A DNA stretch of 34,617 nt, from the NCBI GenBank assembly GCA_023433615.1, contig JAEZCJ010000159.1:1-34617 (forward strand). Direction: 5' to 3'. Positions 23,001-31,643 of this stretch are shown piece by piece. This DNA is from Bacillota bacterium. Its GTDB lineage: Bacteria; Bacillota; Bacilli; Paenibacillales; Paenibacillaceae. The notes beneath the pieces are model-generated. The model saw only the letters and a program-made list of their open reading frames with translations. It had not been told where the DNA came from and did no database searches. Numbering within the stretch: position 1 is the first letter of the stretch; every line of letters starts with the position of its first letter. The position numbers and the translations under genes were made by a program.

Positions 23001-26000
23001 GTCGCTGCACAGTACGACCCCGGATATCAGCGGGGACGGCAGGTTCGTCTCCTTCCAATCCAACGAGCCGGGTCTAGTGGAGAATGACAAGGACCAGCTG
23101 CAAAACATTTTCATTCGCGATAGGGTCGAGCAGCAGACAATGCTGGCAAGCCGACCTTACGATCCCGCTGCCGTTCCGACCGATTACGCAAGCGGAGCCC
23201 GAATTAGCGGGGATGGCAGCTGGATGGCCTACAGCAGCAACGCCGTCAACATGGTACGCGGGATGGAACGTTACCGTCCGGGATTGTACCTCCAGATGAC
23301 GACCGTCGTTGTCTCCGAGGCCGTATGGCCTTCGGGCAGCTCCGTGAACGTGAAGGCGTCCGGCAGCGATTATGCGACGTTGGAATGGTCGCCGGCCGCC
23401 GGGGCGCAAGGCTACCGGATATTCGGAGCGCGGGAGCCGGTCGACTGGGACGAGGGCGTGATGGAGAAGACATTAACGGATCTCGAGCCGGACATGGACT
23501 ATCGCTTTGCCGTGGAAGCGATGGATGCGAGAGGGGTATGGACGACGAACGGTCCGTCCGTTACATTCAAGACGCCGGCCTCGGCCGATCTGGCGGAGCT
23601 TGCCGTCACGCAGCAGAGAGGCGATGCGATTCTCGAATGGGGGGATCGCCCAGGCGGCTCGAGCGAGGTGGCGGGATTCCGCATCCTCCGCCGGACGGCC
23701 GATGGTCCGGCAGAGGTGCTGGCGACGATTGACGATCGAACGATCCGGACGTACACGGATACGACGGCCGAGCCGGGCATCATGTACGTATATGCCGTTT
23801 ACAGCCTGGATGCGGAAGGCTCGGAGGCCCCGTATTCCATCGAGCGAAGCTTCACGCTGACGTCGTTTGCAATCGCGGGCTTCTACCACACGCTGCCGCT
23901 CTACTTCCGCAAGTATGCGGCAATAGGCGGACAGATCCATCTCGCGATGCAAGTCTGGGATGCCGATGCCGCATGGGCGGAGCTGGCGTATGAGCTGGGG
24001 GACGGAAGCTTGACGACGGTGAGGGCCGAGCTGACGGGACAGTCCGCATCGGATGTTGCGCGAGGGCAGTCTGCCGTTCCGGCGGACGCCGTGCGGCTGC
24101 TGTCGATCCGCGGTTACGCGGAGCGGGACGGCGAGCGGGCGGAAGCGAGCAGCTTGACGGATCCGGTGCAAGTCGGCGGCTCCGTCTCGGTAGCCATAAC
24201 CGGCAACGTTGCGCTGCCGCATGACGCGACGCTGACGATCAGCAGCGCGGAGCAGCGGGCCTCCCAGACGGTTACGATCGGCGAGGCGCGTCAATTGACG
24301 TTCGTCGGCCTTCCGGCCGGGACGGACTATACGCTCAGACTGCTCTCGACCGGCGGCGTGGACGTGCTGGAGGATGCGGGCTTGCCGCCCGTCTCCGTAA
24401 CTTGGGGGAGCTTGACCGAGACCGGCGCAGCGCCGGTACTGCCTGCTAGCCTAAGCATTCATGTAATCAGCCCGAAGTTCGGGGCGATCGGCAACGTATC
24501 CGTGCTTGTGGCGGACGAGGAGGGGCGCCCTCTTGCAACCGGCGTCACGGCGCTGAACAAGCAGCTTGAACTCGGCGTGTTGCGGGGGATGATCGGCAAG
24601 ACGGCCGTTATTCGAGTCGAACCGCAGGGCGGATACTTCGGTTCGATGGAAGTTCGCGTCCCCTTAAGCAGCGGAATCAATCGGCAAGAGATTACGCTGT
24701 CGCGGGCCGCGAACGCCGTCCTGGAAGGGAAGGTCCATGACATGGACGGCGAGCCCTTGCGAGGTGCTGTCGTCAAGGTCCTTCAAGACGGGATCACGTA
24801 TGAAGCCGTTACCGGCGCGGACGGCTTGTATGCGATAAGCCTTCCGAGCGGCACGGCAACGGTCCAGGCACTGGCCGGTGGCGTGATCCCTTCCGGGACA
24901 CGGCGGGTAGAGATCATGCCGGGCGCCCAGACGCATGACATTGCATTCACGACGAAGCTTCCGGCGATCGTGAAGGTCGATCTGTATACGCAATCCGGAG
25001 ACGGGGCATGGGTCGGGCCCTATGCGCTGGATTGGCGGGAGCAGGTGCATTTTCACATCCGGTCCGACAAGCCGGCCCGGACAAGGGTCGACTACGGCGC
25101 GATGGCGCTGGAAGCGAATCCGGGCGAGACGGTTCGCATCTGCGCGAGCGGCCGGGAAGGCAATTACTCCGAGGCTTGCGCCGAGACGGTCATCGACGCC
25201 GATCGGAAAGGGTCCGTCGAGCTGAGACTGCGCGATACGCACGCGACGATAGCCGGCAGACTTACCAATCTTCCGGCGGGGAACAGCCGGTATGACTATC
25301 GCTTCTACGAGATCACCGCAGAGGGCTATCGGAGAGCCGCGTTCTCCGGTTCGCTCTACGAGGCTGCATTCGAGTTGAAGATGCAAGGGGATCGCAGCTA
25401 CGAGCTGGCGATCCAGAGCATGGACGCGAGCCATAGCGTCGTCCGGCGCTTCGAGGCGTCCAGCGGAAGCCGCATCGACCTGGGCGAGGTGCCGCTCGAG
25501 CCGGCGGGAGTATTGACCGGCAGGGCGGGCAATGCCGTCTGGATCGGAGACGGGAAGCCGACGGCCGGAGGCAGGGCTCAAGTGCGCGCGACCTATTACC
25601 TTACGGGCGGCCAGCAGCTGTCCGATGCGGTCGCCGTGCTGGATGTGCCGGCCGATACGGAGCTGGCGCCAGGCACGGTTATCTTGAACGGGAACGCGGT
25701 GGAGCCTGTTCTGCAGGCTGGGAGGTACACCGTGCCGATCGGCACGATCGGGAACCACAAGATGGGTTCGTTGCAATATGAGCTGCGCATTGCAGATAAC
25801 CCCGTCTCCATGATGCTTCTGCTCGAGCCTTCGATACGTTATAGGCGCGGCAGCGTTCATGGCGAAGAGGCGATCGGCAGAGCTGAAGTTGACCTAACGC
25901 CTGTGACGCTTAAGGCTCCAGGACGTACGGGGCAGCGCGACCTGAATATTACGGGCTCCGCGCCGCCGGGCAGCCGCGTCACCCTGTTCGAAGGCGACGT

Positions 26001-29000
26001 TGCCATCGGCGTGGCGGAAGCGTCGCCGGCCGGGTTATGGTCGATCGCGGCACATGTCCCGGGCGAAGGCGCCACTGCTGTCTGGCAGCTTCGCGCAGTT
26101 GCGGAGCGGGAATCGGCACGCTGGAGCAGCACGGTCGTCGCCGTGCGATACGATAAGGGGTTGCCGGAGCCGATCGCGTTCACGATGCGCCAGGCGGACG
26201 GACGTCTCATGACGCTCGATCCGCGCGGCGGCGAAGGAAGGTTCCCTTATGTATTCGTGCCGGGTATGCCCATGACGTTGACGGTCGAATTCGCGGATCC
26301 GGAGTCGGTGGATAACGTCGAATTCCTATTCGGGGATCAACGCATACCGGCCAGCCTGCAGAAGGGTGTCTTCCAGTCGGTTATTCCCGGCGTCAGCAGA
26401 GGCGCCTCGATCGGGCTCGACTATACGGAGAAGGAGCCTGCGGCAAGCTTCGACGCGCCTCCTCCTTCGCCGGAGGAGATCAAACGTCAGCTGCCGCCGA
26501 GCTTCCGGGACGTTAGGACCGACTCCCTGTACGTCTCGCCGCGTCAGAACGGCGGAACGAAACAGTCGGCTTCGTTCAAGGGCACGCTGCCGAATCCGAA
26601 GGGCGGCGCCCAGCTGGATATGAGCGCTTCAATGGAGGAACTGACGTACACGCCGAGCCAGAGCGATCTCGATCGCGTCGAGCAGACCGGCGTTCCCGTA
26701 TACGGCTTCCAGAACAGCATGTCCTTCGAGGGCGGGGAGCTTAGGGCTCAGTTGACAGGATACATTCCGGTTGATCGGTTCAACCAAGGGCTGGATGCGG
26801 AACGGGCGGCCGCCGAGCTGATCGCGGCTGCCGAAGCGAACCTCATTGCGGGCGCGGCATCGGGTACTAAAGCGTCCGGCAAGGTCAGTGCGTTATCCGC
26901 CGGGTACGCAGTGAAGGTGGTCAAAGTGTCGGTCGGTCTCGCGATGCGGTCCACGGCCGGCGAGAACACATGGAAGACGATCGATGCGGCCTACAGCCTG
27001 TTCGACGGGATGGGCGTGAACGATACGCTGGCGGATCTGGAGCGTCTGATGGACAAGGTCGCGCTTAACTGCCGGACGGACCTCGTGCCGATCTATATGG
27101 AGAGCATCATGCGCATCCGGAACCAGATCATCATGGTAGAGGTGTTCAAGGCGGGCATGATGCTGGCGGGGGCGGCCTTCGGACCGGCAACGTTCGGTCT
27201 CGGGACGATCGGATTGTTCCTGGCCTCGAATATCATGGGCAAGGTGCTGGATGCGCAGGTCGCGGCAGCCATTACCCGGCTCGACAACGATGTAGACGAA
27301 TTCTGCGGCCCGCAGAAGAAGAAGCCGAAGAAGCCGCTCGCCGATCCGGAATGGATCTACGACCCGAGCGGGTATGTGTACGAAGTCGAGGAAGGCAATC
27401 GAATTGAAGGCGTGACGGCGACCGTGCTGCGGTGGAATGAGCAGGCGGCACGCTGGGATGTCTGGAATGCCGGCCCTTACGGGCAGATGAATCCGCTCTT
27501 AACCGACGGAGAGGGACGCTACGCGTGGGATGTGCCGGAGGGCAAGTGGAAGGTGCTCTATGAGAAAGAGGGCTACCTGCCTGCCGAGAGCGAAGAGCTC
27601 ATCGTGCTTCCGCCGCATTTTGACGTGAACATTCCGATGACATCCACGCTTCCCGCCAAGCCGATCAAAGCGTCGGCCCTGCCGGCAGGGGCCGCGATCG
27701 AGCTGCTCTTCGACCGCCATGTGCGAAGCGAAGGCGCGGAAGACGGCCTGCTGGCTGTCGCGGCAGCGGACACCGGTGAAGCGGTGGAAGGCGAATGGCA
27801 TCCGGTGGAGCCGGTTACCGTTAACGGAACCCCAGCTTCTAAGAGACTGCGGTTCACGCCGAACGAACCGCTTGCTATCGGTGCCGCATATCGCGTGAAT
27901 GCCGAGGCGGCGCTGCAGTCGTATGCCGGCGTGCCGATGGGAGCGAGTTACGAGGTCGAAGTCGCCGTCGCTGCTGAGGACACGACGCCTCCGCTGCCGG
28001 TCGAAGCGTTGGAGGCGGATGCCGACGCGGAGCGCACGTTGCTCACATGGCGGCTGCCTGACGATCCGGAGCTTGCGAAGCTGGAACTGCGCTATCAAGC
28101 GGAAGGGGCGCAGGGCGAAGGCAGTGTGATCGAAATTCCGCTCGGCCAGCGATATGCGCTTGTTGAAGGGCTGAGCGCGGCGACGGAATATGCGTTCCAG
28201 ATGCGCGCATATGACGAGGCGGGCAATTACAGTACGGCGGAAGTCGCCTCCGCCACAGGCGCTAGGTCGAGCGGCGGTCTGGACGTCTTGCCTCCTGCGG
28301 AGGTCGGGGAGCCTGCCGCGAAGCCGGGTCCGACTACGATCGAGTTGACCTGGCGCGATCCGGACGACTCGGACCTCGCTGCCGTCCATATAGAGTGGGC
28401 GAAGCGAGGCGAGGACTTCGAAGGCGAGCCTGTTGTCGTCGGCAAGGGCGAGGGTCGTTATGCGATAAGCGGATTGACGCCTTCCGCTGCATACGAAATT
28501 CGGCATTGGACGGTCGACGAGAGCGGCAATGCCTCCACGGCGGGATCGCTGTTCGTTCGTACGACGGCAGCCGCGCCTGGGGGGCCGTCCGGTCCGGTCG
28601 GGGGGGCGATCGGCCAGTCTGACGGCGGCTTGGACACAGAGAGCGCCGAGCTTGGCGATGCGGCTGCCGACATCAGCCTGTTCGACGGCAAGCTGCGGAT
28701 CGCCGTGCCGGCCGGCGGTGCGGGAGACGCGAAGAAGCTCATCGCGAGCAGGAGCGGCGATCCGGCGAAGCCGTCCGACAGGCGGCTGCGTCTGATGTCC
28801 GATGCGTATGAATGGAAGCTCGACAACGGCGGAGCGCTTGCGAAGCCGGGGTTGCTGGCGGTGGCATACGACCAGGCAGCGCTCGGAACTAGCGACACCC
28901 GCAAACTGGGCGTCTATCGCTTGGAAGCAGGCGGCGTCTGGCGCTATGTCGGCGGCATCGTGGACGAGGAGCGGAGCGTCGTGGAGATCCCTGTGACGCT

Positions 29001-29577
29001 GCCGGGCGTCTATGCGGTGCTGATCGCGGAGCGCAGCTTCCCTGATCTGAACGGTCACTGGGGACGTGCGGACATTGAGGTGCTGGCTGCACGCGGCATC
29101 GTGACCGGTGATCCGGGCGGGGCTTTCCGTCCGAACGGCAACGTCACTCGCGCCGAATTCGTGAAGCTGCTGGCCGCGCTGATCGGCGAAACGGCGGCAA
29201 CGGAGGACGGTTCGTTCACCGACGTGCCCGCCGATGCCTGGTATGCCGAGGCGGTAGCCAAAGCGCAAGCGGCAGGCGTGGTCGTAGGGTCCGGAGGCAA
29301 ATTCAGGCCGAACGCTCCGATCTCGCGCGAAGAGATGGCGGTGATGCTCTACAGGGCTAGCCGTCCGAGCGGGAATGCCGCGGCGGCGCTTGACGGCTTC
29401 CGCGATGGCGGCAAGGTATCGCATTGGGCCCGCGAAGCCGTCGCATACGAGGTGCAGAACGGGACGCTGCGCGGCAGCGACGGGCTGCTGCGGCCCGATG
29501 CGACCGCTACGCGAGCGGAAGCGGCGGCAGTCCTGATTCGCAAGCTGGATGGGCGGGGCTTACTCGTCAAACGATAA
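20026..29577 (+). CDS. Giant exported SLH-anchored protein with two seven-bladed propellers
   Basis: 3183 residues from GTG 20026 (GGAGGAG nine bases ahead). The signal peptide is basic then hydrophobic (RRRIAVLLAAAVLVTSFQLSALA) with cleavage likely near residue 39. Domains by eye: TolB/PD40-like propeller 1 (about 100-495, seven blades of the type GDGRYxxF...DVFVxDR); two FN3-like units (497-682); propeller 2 (683-1095, seven blades, one with an EF-hand-like loop near 800); FN3 units (1103-1280); beta-rich units with carboxypeptidase-regulatory-like repeats (about 1563-1650, 2445-2545); a helical module with a long hydrophobic Gly/Ala stretch (2240-2430); an SbsA-like Ig unit (about 2545-2645); two FN3 (2652-2850); three SLH domains (about 3003-3183) with FRPNGNVTRAE, FRPNAPISREE and LRPDATATRAE. 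SLH domains bind pyruvylated secondary wall polymer, so the protein sits on the cell surface. Only four cysteines were noted. Binding partners are unknown. Confidence 0.92.
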   Translation: MIEWNRTQRQGTMRAWRRRIAVLLAAAVLVTSFQLSALAKPEDEALDPELQALMERLLGEDEQPWIEGGQQQEPTVAEEVYGTDADWTALLAGGGLERISGSADGSAPTGDSRASSLSGDGRYAAFVSASANLTAGDTNGFQDVFVRDRAAGVTKRISLGAGGVQANGHSYAPMISMDGAYVLFSSKATNLAAGDTNQQEDLFLYREATGQVERIAERVPGSEYAGHGSPYQISADGRFVAYVGVRSPQTGSYDILLKNLSTGKVKLVAAQTYLYDNWRARVSMSADARYLVFESFQRELTLDDYGPYHQNYRDIFLYDTALDELKRINRSPAGESANQYSQYPIISANGRFIAYQSLASNLGPSDSNGVLDIYVYDRVSAATELGSVRSDGTQGHGDAYDASLSGDGRYLSFHTSNAYEAGDTGNLPDVYVRDRVAGTTTRISTAHNGGSANGESVRATLATDGLSIAFESRATDLSETAETDSFFDIYVAPLEGAGGSAPDWPAEVLPSAVPGAAYVALTWPEVPGATYYKVMQDGRLAAIVDEPRYAAAGLMPGTAHAYRIAAGSADYRWSAWSGEAAAVTLAEPETIPPDRGIVTVTAQPGLIEAEWELPDDPDVVGAKLIWRIPGSASRESALYPKHVKRATVPNVMNGEFYEVRLAVFDGDGNRSLGVWKSVIIPQGPAIVRMDTRAEDGRPAPGDAYIEGVSKDGRYTVFLSDASDLALADTNGKRDVFLYDQLNGATQLISRNAGGAAGNGESRDASISDDGRYIVFASAASDLTGDVDTNGQYDVFLYDRDTNGNGAFDEEGEVSITRLSTAWGGGQADNYSFGPVISGDGSTVVFFTRARNLVQQPPSGTTYNVSYDMETRELAPILLPGGVPLDASDVELNADGSVAVFSEYDSLLPEDVNGSFDIYLYDAAGQTLELVTLGTVLGHSSAGSAVVDDSGRYVAFSINRNTRPYSQVYVYDREADGEAKYELISVVRPGAEASLHSTTPDISGDGRFVSFQSNEPGLVENDKDQLQNIFIRDRVEQQTMLASRPYDPAAVPTDYASGARISGDGSWMAYSSNAVNMVRGMERYRPGLYLQMTTVVVSEAVWPSGSSVNVKASGSDYATLEWSPAAGAQGYRIFGAREPVDWDEGVMEKTLTDLEPDMDYRFAVEAMDARGVWTTNGPSVTFKTPASADLAELAVTQQRGDAILEWGDRPGGSSEVAGFRILRRTADGPAEVLATIDDRTIRTYTDTTAEPGIMYVYAVYSLDAEGSEAPYSIERSFTLTSFAIAGFYHTLPLYFRKYAAIGGQIHLAMQVWDADAAWAELAYELGDGSLTTVRAELTGQSASDVARGQSAVPADAVRLLSIRGYAERDGERAEASSLTDPVQVGGSVSVAITGNVALPHDATLTISSAEQRASQTVTIGEARQLTFVGLPAGTDYTLRLLSTGGVDVLEDAGLPPVSVTWGSLTETGAAPVLPASLSIHVISPKFGAIGNVSVLVADEEGRPLATGVTALNKQLELGVLRGMIGKTAVIRVEPQGGYFGSMEVRVPLSSGINRQEITLSRAANAVLEGKVHDMDGEPLRGAVVKVLQDGITYEAVTGADGLYAISLPSGTATVQALAGGVIPSGTRRVEIMPGAQTHDIAFTTKLPAIVKVDLYTQSGDGAWVGPYALDWREQVHFHIRSDKPARTRVDYGAMALEANPGETVRICASGREGNYSEACAETVIDADRKGSVELRLRDTHATIAGRLTNLPAGNSRYDYRFYEITAEGYRRAAFSGSLYEAAFELKMQGDRSYELAIQSMDASHSVVRRFEASSGSRIDLGEVPLEPAGVLTGRAGNAVWIGDGKPTAGGRAQVRATYYLTGGQQLSDAVAVLDVPADTELAPGTVILNGNAVEPVLQAGRYTVPIGTIGNHKMGSLQYELRIADNPVSMMLLLEPSIRYRRGSVHGEEAIGRAEVDLTPVTLKAPGRTGQRDLNITGSAPPGSRVTLFEGDVAIGVAEASPAGLWSIAAHVPGEGATAVWQLRAVAERESARWSSTVVAVRYDKGLPEPIAFTMRQADGRLMTLDPRGGEGRFPYVFVPGMPMTLTVEFADPESVDNVEFLFGDQRIPASLQKGVFQSVIPGVSRGASIGLDYTEKEPAASFDAPPPSPEEIKRQLPPSFRDVRTDSLYVSPRQNGGTKQSASFKGTLPNPKGGAQLDMSASMEELTYTPSQSDLDRVEQTGVPVYGFQNSMSFEGGELRAQLTGYIPVDRFNQGLDAERAAAELIAAAEANLIAGAASGTKASGKVSALSAGYAVKVVKVSVGLAMRSTAGENTWKTIDAAYSLFDGMGVNDTLADLERLMDKVALNCRTDLVPIYMESIMRIRNQIIMVEVFKAGMMLAGAAFGPATFGLGTIGLFLASNIMGKVLDAQVAAAITRLDNDVDEFCGPQKKKPKKPLADPEWIYDPSGYVYEVEEGNRIEGVTATVLRWNEQAARWDVWNAGPYGQMNPLLTDGEGRYAWDVPEGKWKVLYEKEGYLPAESEELIVLPPHFDVNIPMTSTLPAKPIKASALPAGAAIELLFDRHVRSEGAEDGLLAVAAADTGEAVEGEWHPVEPVTVNGTPASKRLRFTPNEPLAIGAAYRVNAEAALQSYAGVPMGASYEVEVAVAAEDTTPPLPVEALEADADAERTLLTWRLPDDPELAKLELRYQAEGAQGEGSVIEIPLGQRYALVEGLSAATEYAFQMRAYDEAGNYSTAEVASATGARSSGGLDVLPPAEVGEPAAKPGPTTIELTWRDPDDSDLAAVHIEWAKRGEDFEGEPVVVGKGEGRYAISGLTPSAAYEIRHWTVDESGNASTAGSLFVRTTAAAPGGPSGPVGGAIGQSDGGLDTESAELGDAAADISLFDGKLRIAVPAGGAGDAKKLIASRSGDPAKPSDRRLRLMSDAYEWKLDNGGALAKPGLLAVAYDQAALGTSDTRKLGVYRLEAGGVWRYVGGIVDEERSVVEIPVTLPGVYAVLIAERSFPDLNGHWGRADIEVLAARGIVTGDPGGAFRPNGNVTRAEFVKLLAALIGETAATEDGSFTDVPADAWYAEAVAKAQAAGVVVGSGGKFRPNAPISREEMAVMLYRASRPSGNAAAALDGFRDGGKVSHWAREAVAYEVQNGTLRGSDGLLRPDATATRAEAAAVLIRKLDGRGLLVKR

Positions 29578-29583
29578 GTTGAA

Positions 29584-29746
29584 TCAATATGCAAGAAGCT
29601 TGCGGACCGAATCCGGTTCCGCAAGCTTCTTCGTCGTGACGTAGTCGTGGAAAGCCGCTTGCACAACGAATTGAACCTGATTCGTCAGCGCCTTGACCAC
29701 ATCGTCTGCGAACGGCTCACATGCCCTCCCACTTTTTCTTGCCCAT
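29584..29746 (-). pseudogene. Small leftward reading frame with an apparent +1 frameshift (unknown)
   Basis: An ATG at 29746 gives MGKKKWEGM and then a TGA (29719-29717). Skipping one base continues in a frame that reads EPFADDVVKALTNQVQFVVQ and runs to a stop at 29584, a protein-like amphipathic sequence of 53 residues in all. A good leftward promoter (29838-29810) lies upstream. The main ATG has no ribosome site, while GGGAGGG sits right before the shift point. Options: a small gene broken by a one-base indel, a programmed frameshift, or an untranslated RNA whose coding look is chance. The 3' end overlaps the hairpin at 29593-29631. Function not recognised. Confidence 0.3.
29593..29631. terminator. 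14-bp hairpin after the giant SLH gene
   Basis: AAGAAGCTTGCGGA (29593-29606) and its exact inverse (29618-29631) flank a loop that itself pairs CCG with CGG. There is no U-run on either strand, but the position 15 bases after the stop fits an mRNA end. Confidence 0.6.
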
Positions 29747-29788
29747 GCGTAATGTCCATGCGATATATGTCGGCCTATTACAATGAAA

Positions 29789-29809
29789 ATGTGTAAACTA
29801 TAGTCACAT
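29789..29809. promoter_or_regulatory. Imperfect palindrome in the promoter region before pucR
   Basis: ATGTG (29789-29793) and CACAT (29805-29809) flank a TAA and an internal palindrome ACTATAGT (29797-29804). It lies next to the leftward -10 and covers its expected transcription start, so it may be a repressor site. Confidence 0.35.
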
Positions 29810-29838
29810 AATATAAAGATCGCGGGGTAATCATGCAA
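29810..29838 (-). promoter_or_regulatory. Leftward promoter between the giant gene and pucR
   Basis: On the minus strand TTGCAT (29838-29833), 17 bp and TATATT (29815-29810); transcription would start near 29803 and run into the small frame at 29746-29584. Confidence 0.55.
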
Positions 29839-29870
29839 TATAATGAGTTTAATGACGGGATCACGCAATA
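29830..29870. repeat. Direct repeats ATCAYGCAATA, 30 bp apart
   Basis: ATCATGCAATA (29830-29840) and ATCACGCAATA (29860-29870) lie on the same DNA face, about three turns apart, upstream of the PucR gene. The first overlaps the leftward -35 and a rightward TATAAT (29839-29844). They look like paired sites for a dimeric regulator, perhaps PucR itself. Confidence 0.45.
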
Positions 29871-29966
29871 CTATTTGTCAGCTATTCTAACGTAAGTGCG
29901 TGCAGCAGAACAGGGGACGCTTCGTAGTCGTACAGGAACGCGAATAAATGAAAGGAAGCGGTGAGA

Positions 29967-31604
29967 ATGGAACAGACAAGACCGGGGTTGTCGGTGACGG
30001 ATTTACTGCGAATTCCGCAATTCAAGGATGCGGTATTGTTAGGCGGGGCATCGGGGCTGTCGGAAGAGGTTAGCCGAGTGAATGTCATGGAGGTGCCGGA
30101 TGTCGTGGACTGGGTTCGGCCAGGAGAATTCCTGATGACGACGGGCTACCCTTTTCGGCAGGAGCCCGAGGTCATGGTTACGCTGATCGAGCAGCTGGCG
30201 GAGAAGGGCGTTGCCGCGCTCGGCATCAAGACGAAGCGATACATCGACGCCGTGCCGGAGAGCGCGATCCGTGCTGCCGATGCCTGCGGGCTGCCCTTGA
30301 TCGAGCTGCCGCCGGACACGACCTTCTCGGACGTGGTACGAGAAGTCATGGAACGCGTGCTCGTTCAAGAATCCAAGCAGCTCGCCTTGCTTCAGTATCG
30401 CGTTCAGCGGCTGTCTTACGTGCTTCTGCACGGAGACGGTCTTGACGCATTCTTGCAGCTGCTCGAATCGCTGGTCGATAATCCCGTGGCGCTGCTGGAT
30501 GACCGCGGCCAGTGGACGGCATCGCAATCCGCGCTAAGGATATGCGAGCGATTGGAGGCAGAGGACTGGCGCAGGCTGCGCGAGGAGAGCCCGCGCGAGA
30601 CGAGCTTCTTGCCGGCCGGCGATCGGAGCATTCGCGTATACGGCTCAGCCGATCAAGGGGGCGAGCGGCGGCATATGCTCCTCCTGTTCGAAGAGCGGCA
30701 GGAGTTCAGCATCGTCGACTCGCTGACGATCAATTGGGCGAGCGAGCTGGTCGGCTTCGAGATCAGCACCGCGCAGGCTCGCCGGAAGATCGAGGCGAAG
30801 TATATCGATCAGTTCCTGCAGGATTGGATCGTCGGACGCATCGTCTCGCCGATCGATCTGCAGCTGCGCGCCGAGGCATGCGGCTGTCCGCTCGATGCCG
30901 GGATGGATTATCGCGTCGGGATCATCGCGGTTCAGGAACGGAAGCTGAATGCGCCTGCGCTGCAGGAAATTGCCCAACGGCTGAATTGGGAGCGGACGGG
31001 CGGCGAGATGCGATGGACGGTCATCGAAGAGAATCTTGTCGTCGTGATCGCTTCGCCTAAGGATGCCGCAGGGAGCGGGAGCGCATCGGATCGGCGTAAG
31101 GACGATGCCGGCGCCTGCGCCGCGGCCGCGCTGCGGCCCTACCTGTCCGGCCGCGAACGCGACTATCGCGTATGCTTGGGTCGCGCGGTCGCCGCGCGGG
31201 AATCGGTTCCGATCAGCTACCGAGAGGCCAGAAGGGCAGCCGAAGTCAGCGCGGTCTGCCGGCTTCAGCAGGAGGTCGTCTCTTACGCGGATCTGGGTAC
31301 GTACTTATTGTTGTATCGGTTGCTTGGTACGGAGGAAGCGGAGGAGTTCAAGCTCAACTACTTGCAGGCGCTCCTCGAATACGATAACCGGAGCAGCCAA
31401 GGTACGCTGCTCAAGACGCTCAAGACCTACTTCGAGTGCAACGGCAACGTCAAGGAGACTGCGGACCGCATGTTCCTCCATTACAATACGGTGATTTACC
31501 GCCTAGACCGCATCAAGAACGAGCTCGGCATCCCGCTGGATCTGGCGGAGACGCGGCTGCAGCTGCAGCTAGCCATCAAGCTGCACGAGATCAAGGAGGC
31601 ATAA
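29967..31604 (+). CDS. PucR-family transcriptional regulator
   Basis: 545 residues. The N-terminal PucR domain (about 8-125) is marked by SVTDLLRIPQFKDAVLLGGASGL, VNVMEVPDVVDWVRPGEFLMTTGYPF and GLPLIELPPDTTFSDVVREV. The central region has a GGDEF-like CdaR fold. The C-terminal helix-turn-helix (HTH_30, about 480-540) is LLKTLKTYFECNGNVKETADRMFLHYNTVIYRLDRIKNELG. PucR proteins activate purine, allantoin or amino-acid catabolism genes. ATG 29967 lies ten bases after AAGGA; GTG 29961 is the alternative. Its targets are not evident: the biuret operon lies 10 kb upstream and the small leftward frame is divergent. Regulation may be through the direct repeats at 29830-29870. Confidence 0.9.
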   Translation: MEQTRPGLSVTDLLRIPQFKDAVLLGGASGLSEEVSRVNVMEVPDVVDWVRPGEFLMTTGYPFRQEPEVMVTLIEQLAEKGVAALGIKTKRYIDAVPESAIRAADACGLPLIELPPDTTFSDVVREVMERVLVQESKQLALLQYRVQRLSYVLLHGDGLDAFLQLLESLVDNPVALLDDRGQWTASQSALRICERLEAEDWRRLREESPRETSFLPAGDRSIRVYGSADQGGERRHMLLLFEERQEFSIVDSLTINWASELVGFEISTAQARRKIEAKYIDQFLQDWIVGRIVSPIDLQLRAEACGCPLDAGMDYRVGIIAVQERKLNAPALQEIAQRLNWERTGGEMRWTVIEENLVVVIASPKDAAGSGSASDRRKDDAGACAAAALRPYLSGRERDYRVCLGRAVAARESVPISYREARRAAEVSAVCRLQQEVVSYADLGTYLLLYRLLGTEEAEEFKLNYLQALLEYDNRSSQGTLLKTLKTYFECNGNVKETADRMFLHYNTVIYRLDRIKNELGIPLDLAETRLQLQLAIKLHEIKEA

Positions 31605-31622
31605 GGGCCGTAAGCGGCTCTT
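31603..31622 (+). terminator. Hairpin at the end of pucR
   Basis: AAGGGCCG-TAAG-CGGCTCTT (one G-U pair) begins within the pucR stop codon; only two T residues follow. It lies between the convergent pucR and catalase genes and could serve either. Confidence 0.4.
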
Positions 31623-31643
31623 CGGCGGCTCCTTAGCAGCGCC

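Noticed and set aside
27499..29424. 641-codon open frame on the minus strand within the giant gene
   Set aside because: Arg-rich shadow of GC-rich coding DNA; the plus strand encodes clear FN3 and SLH domains there.
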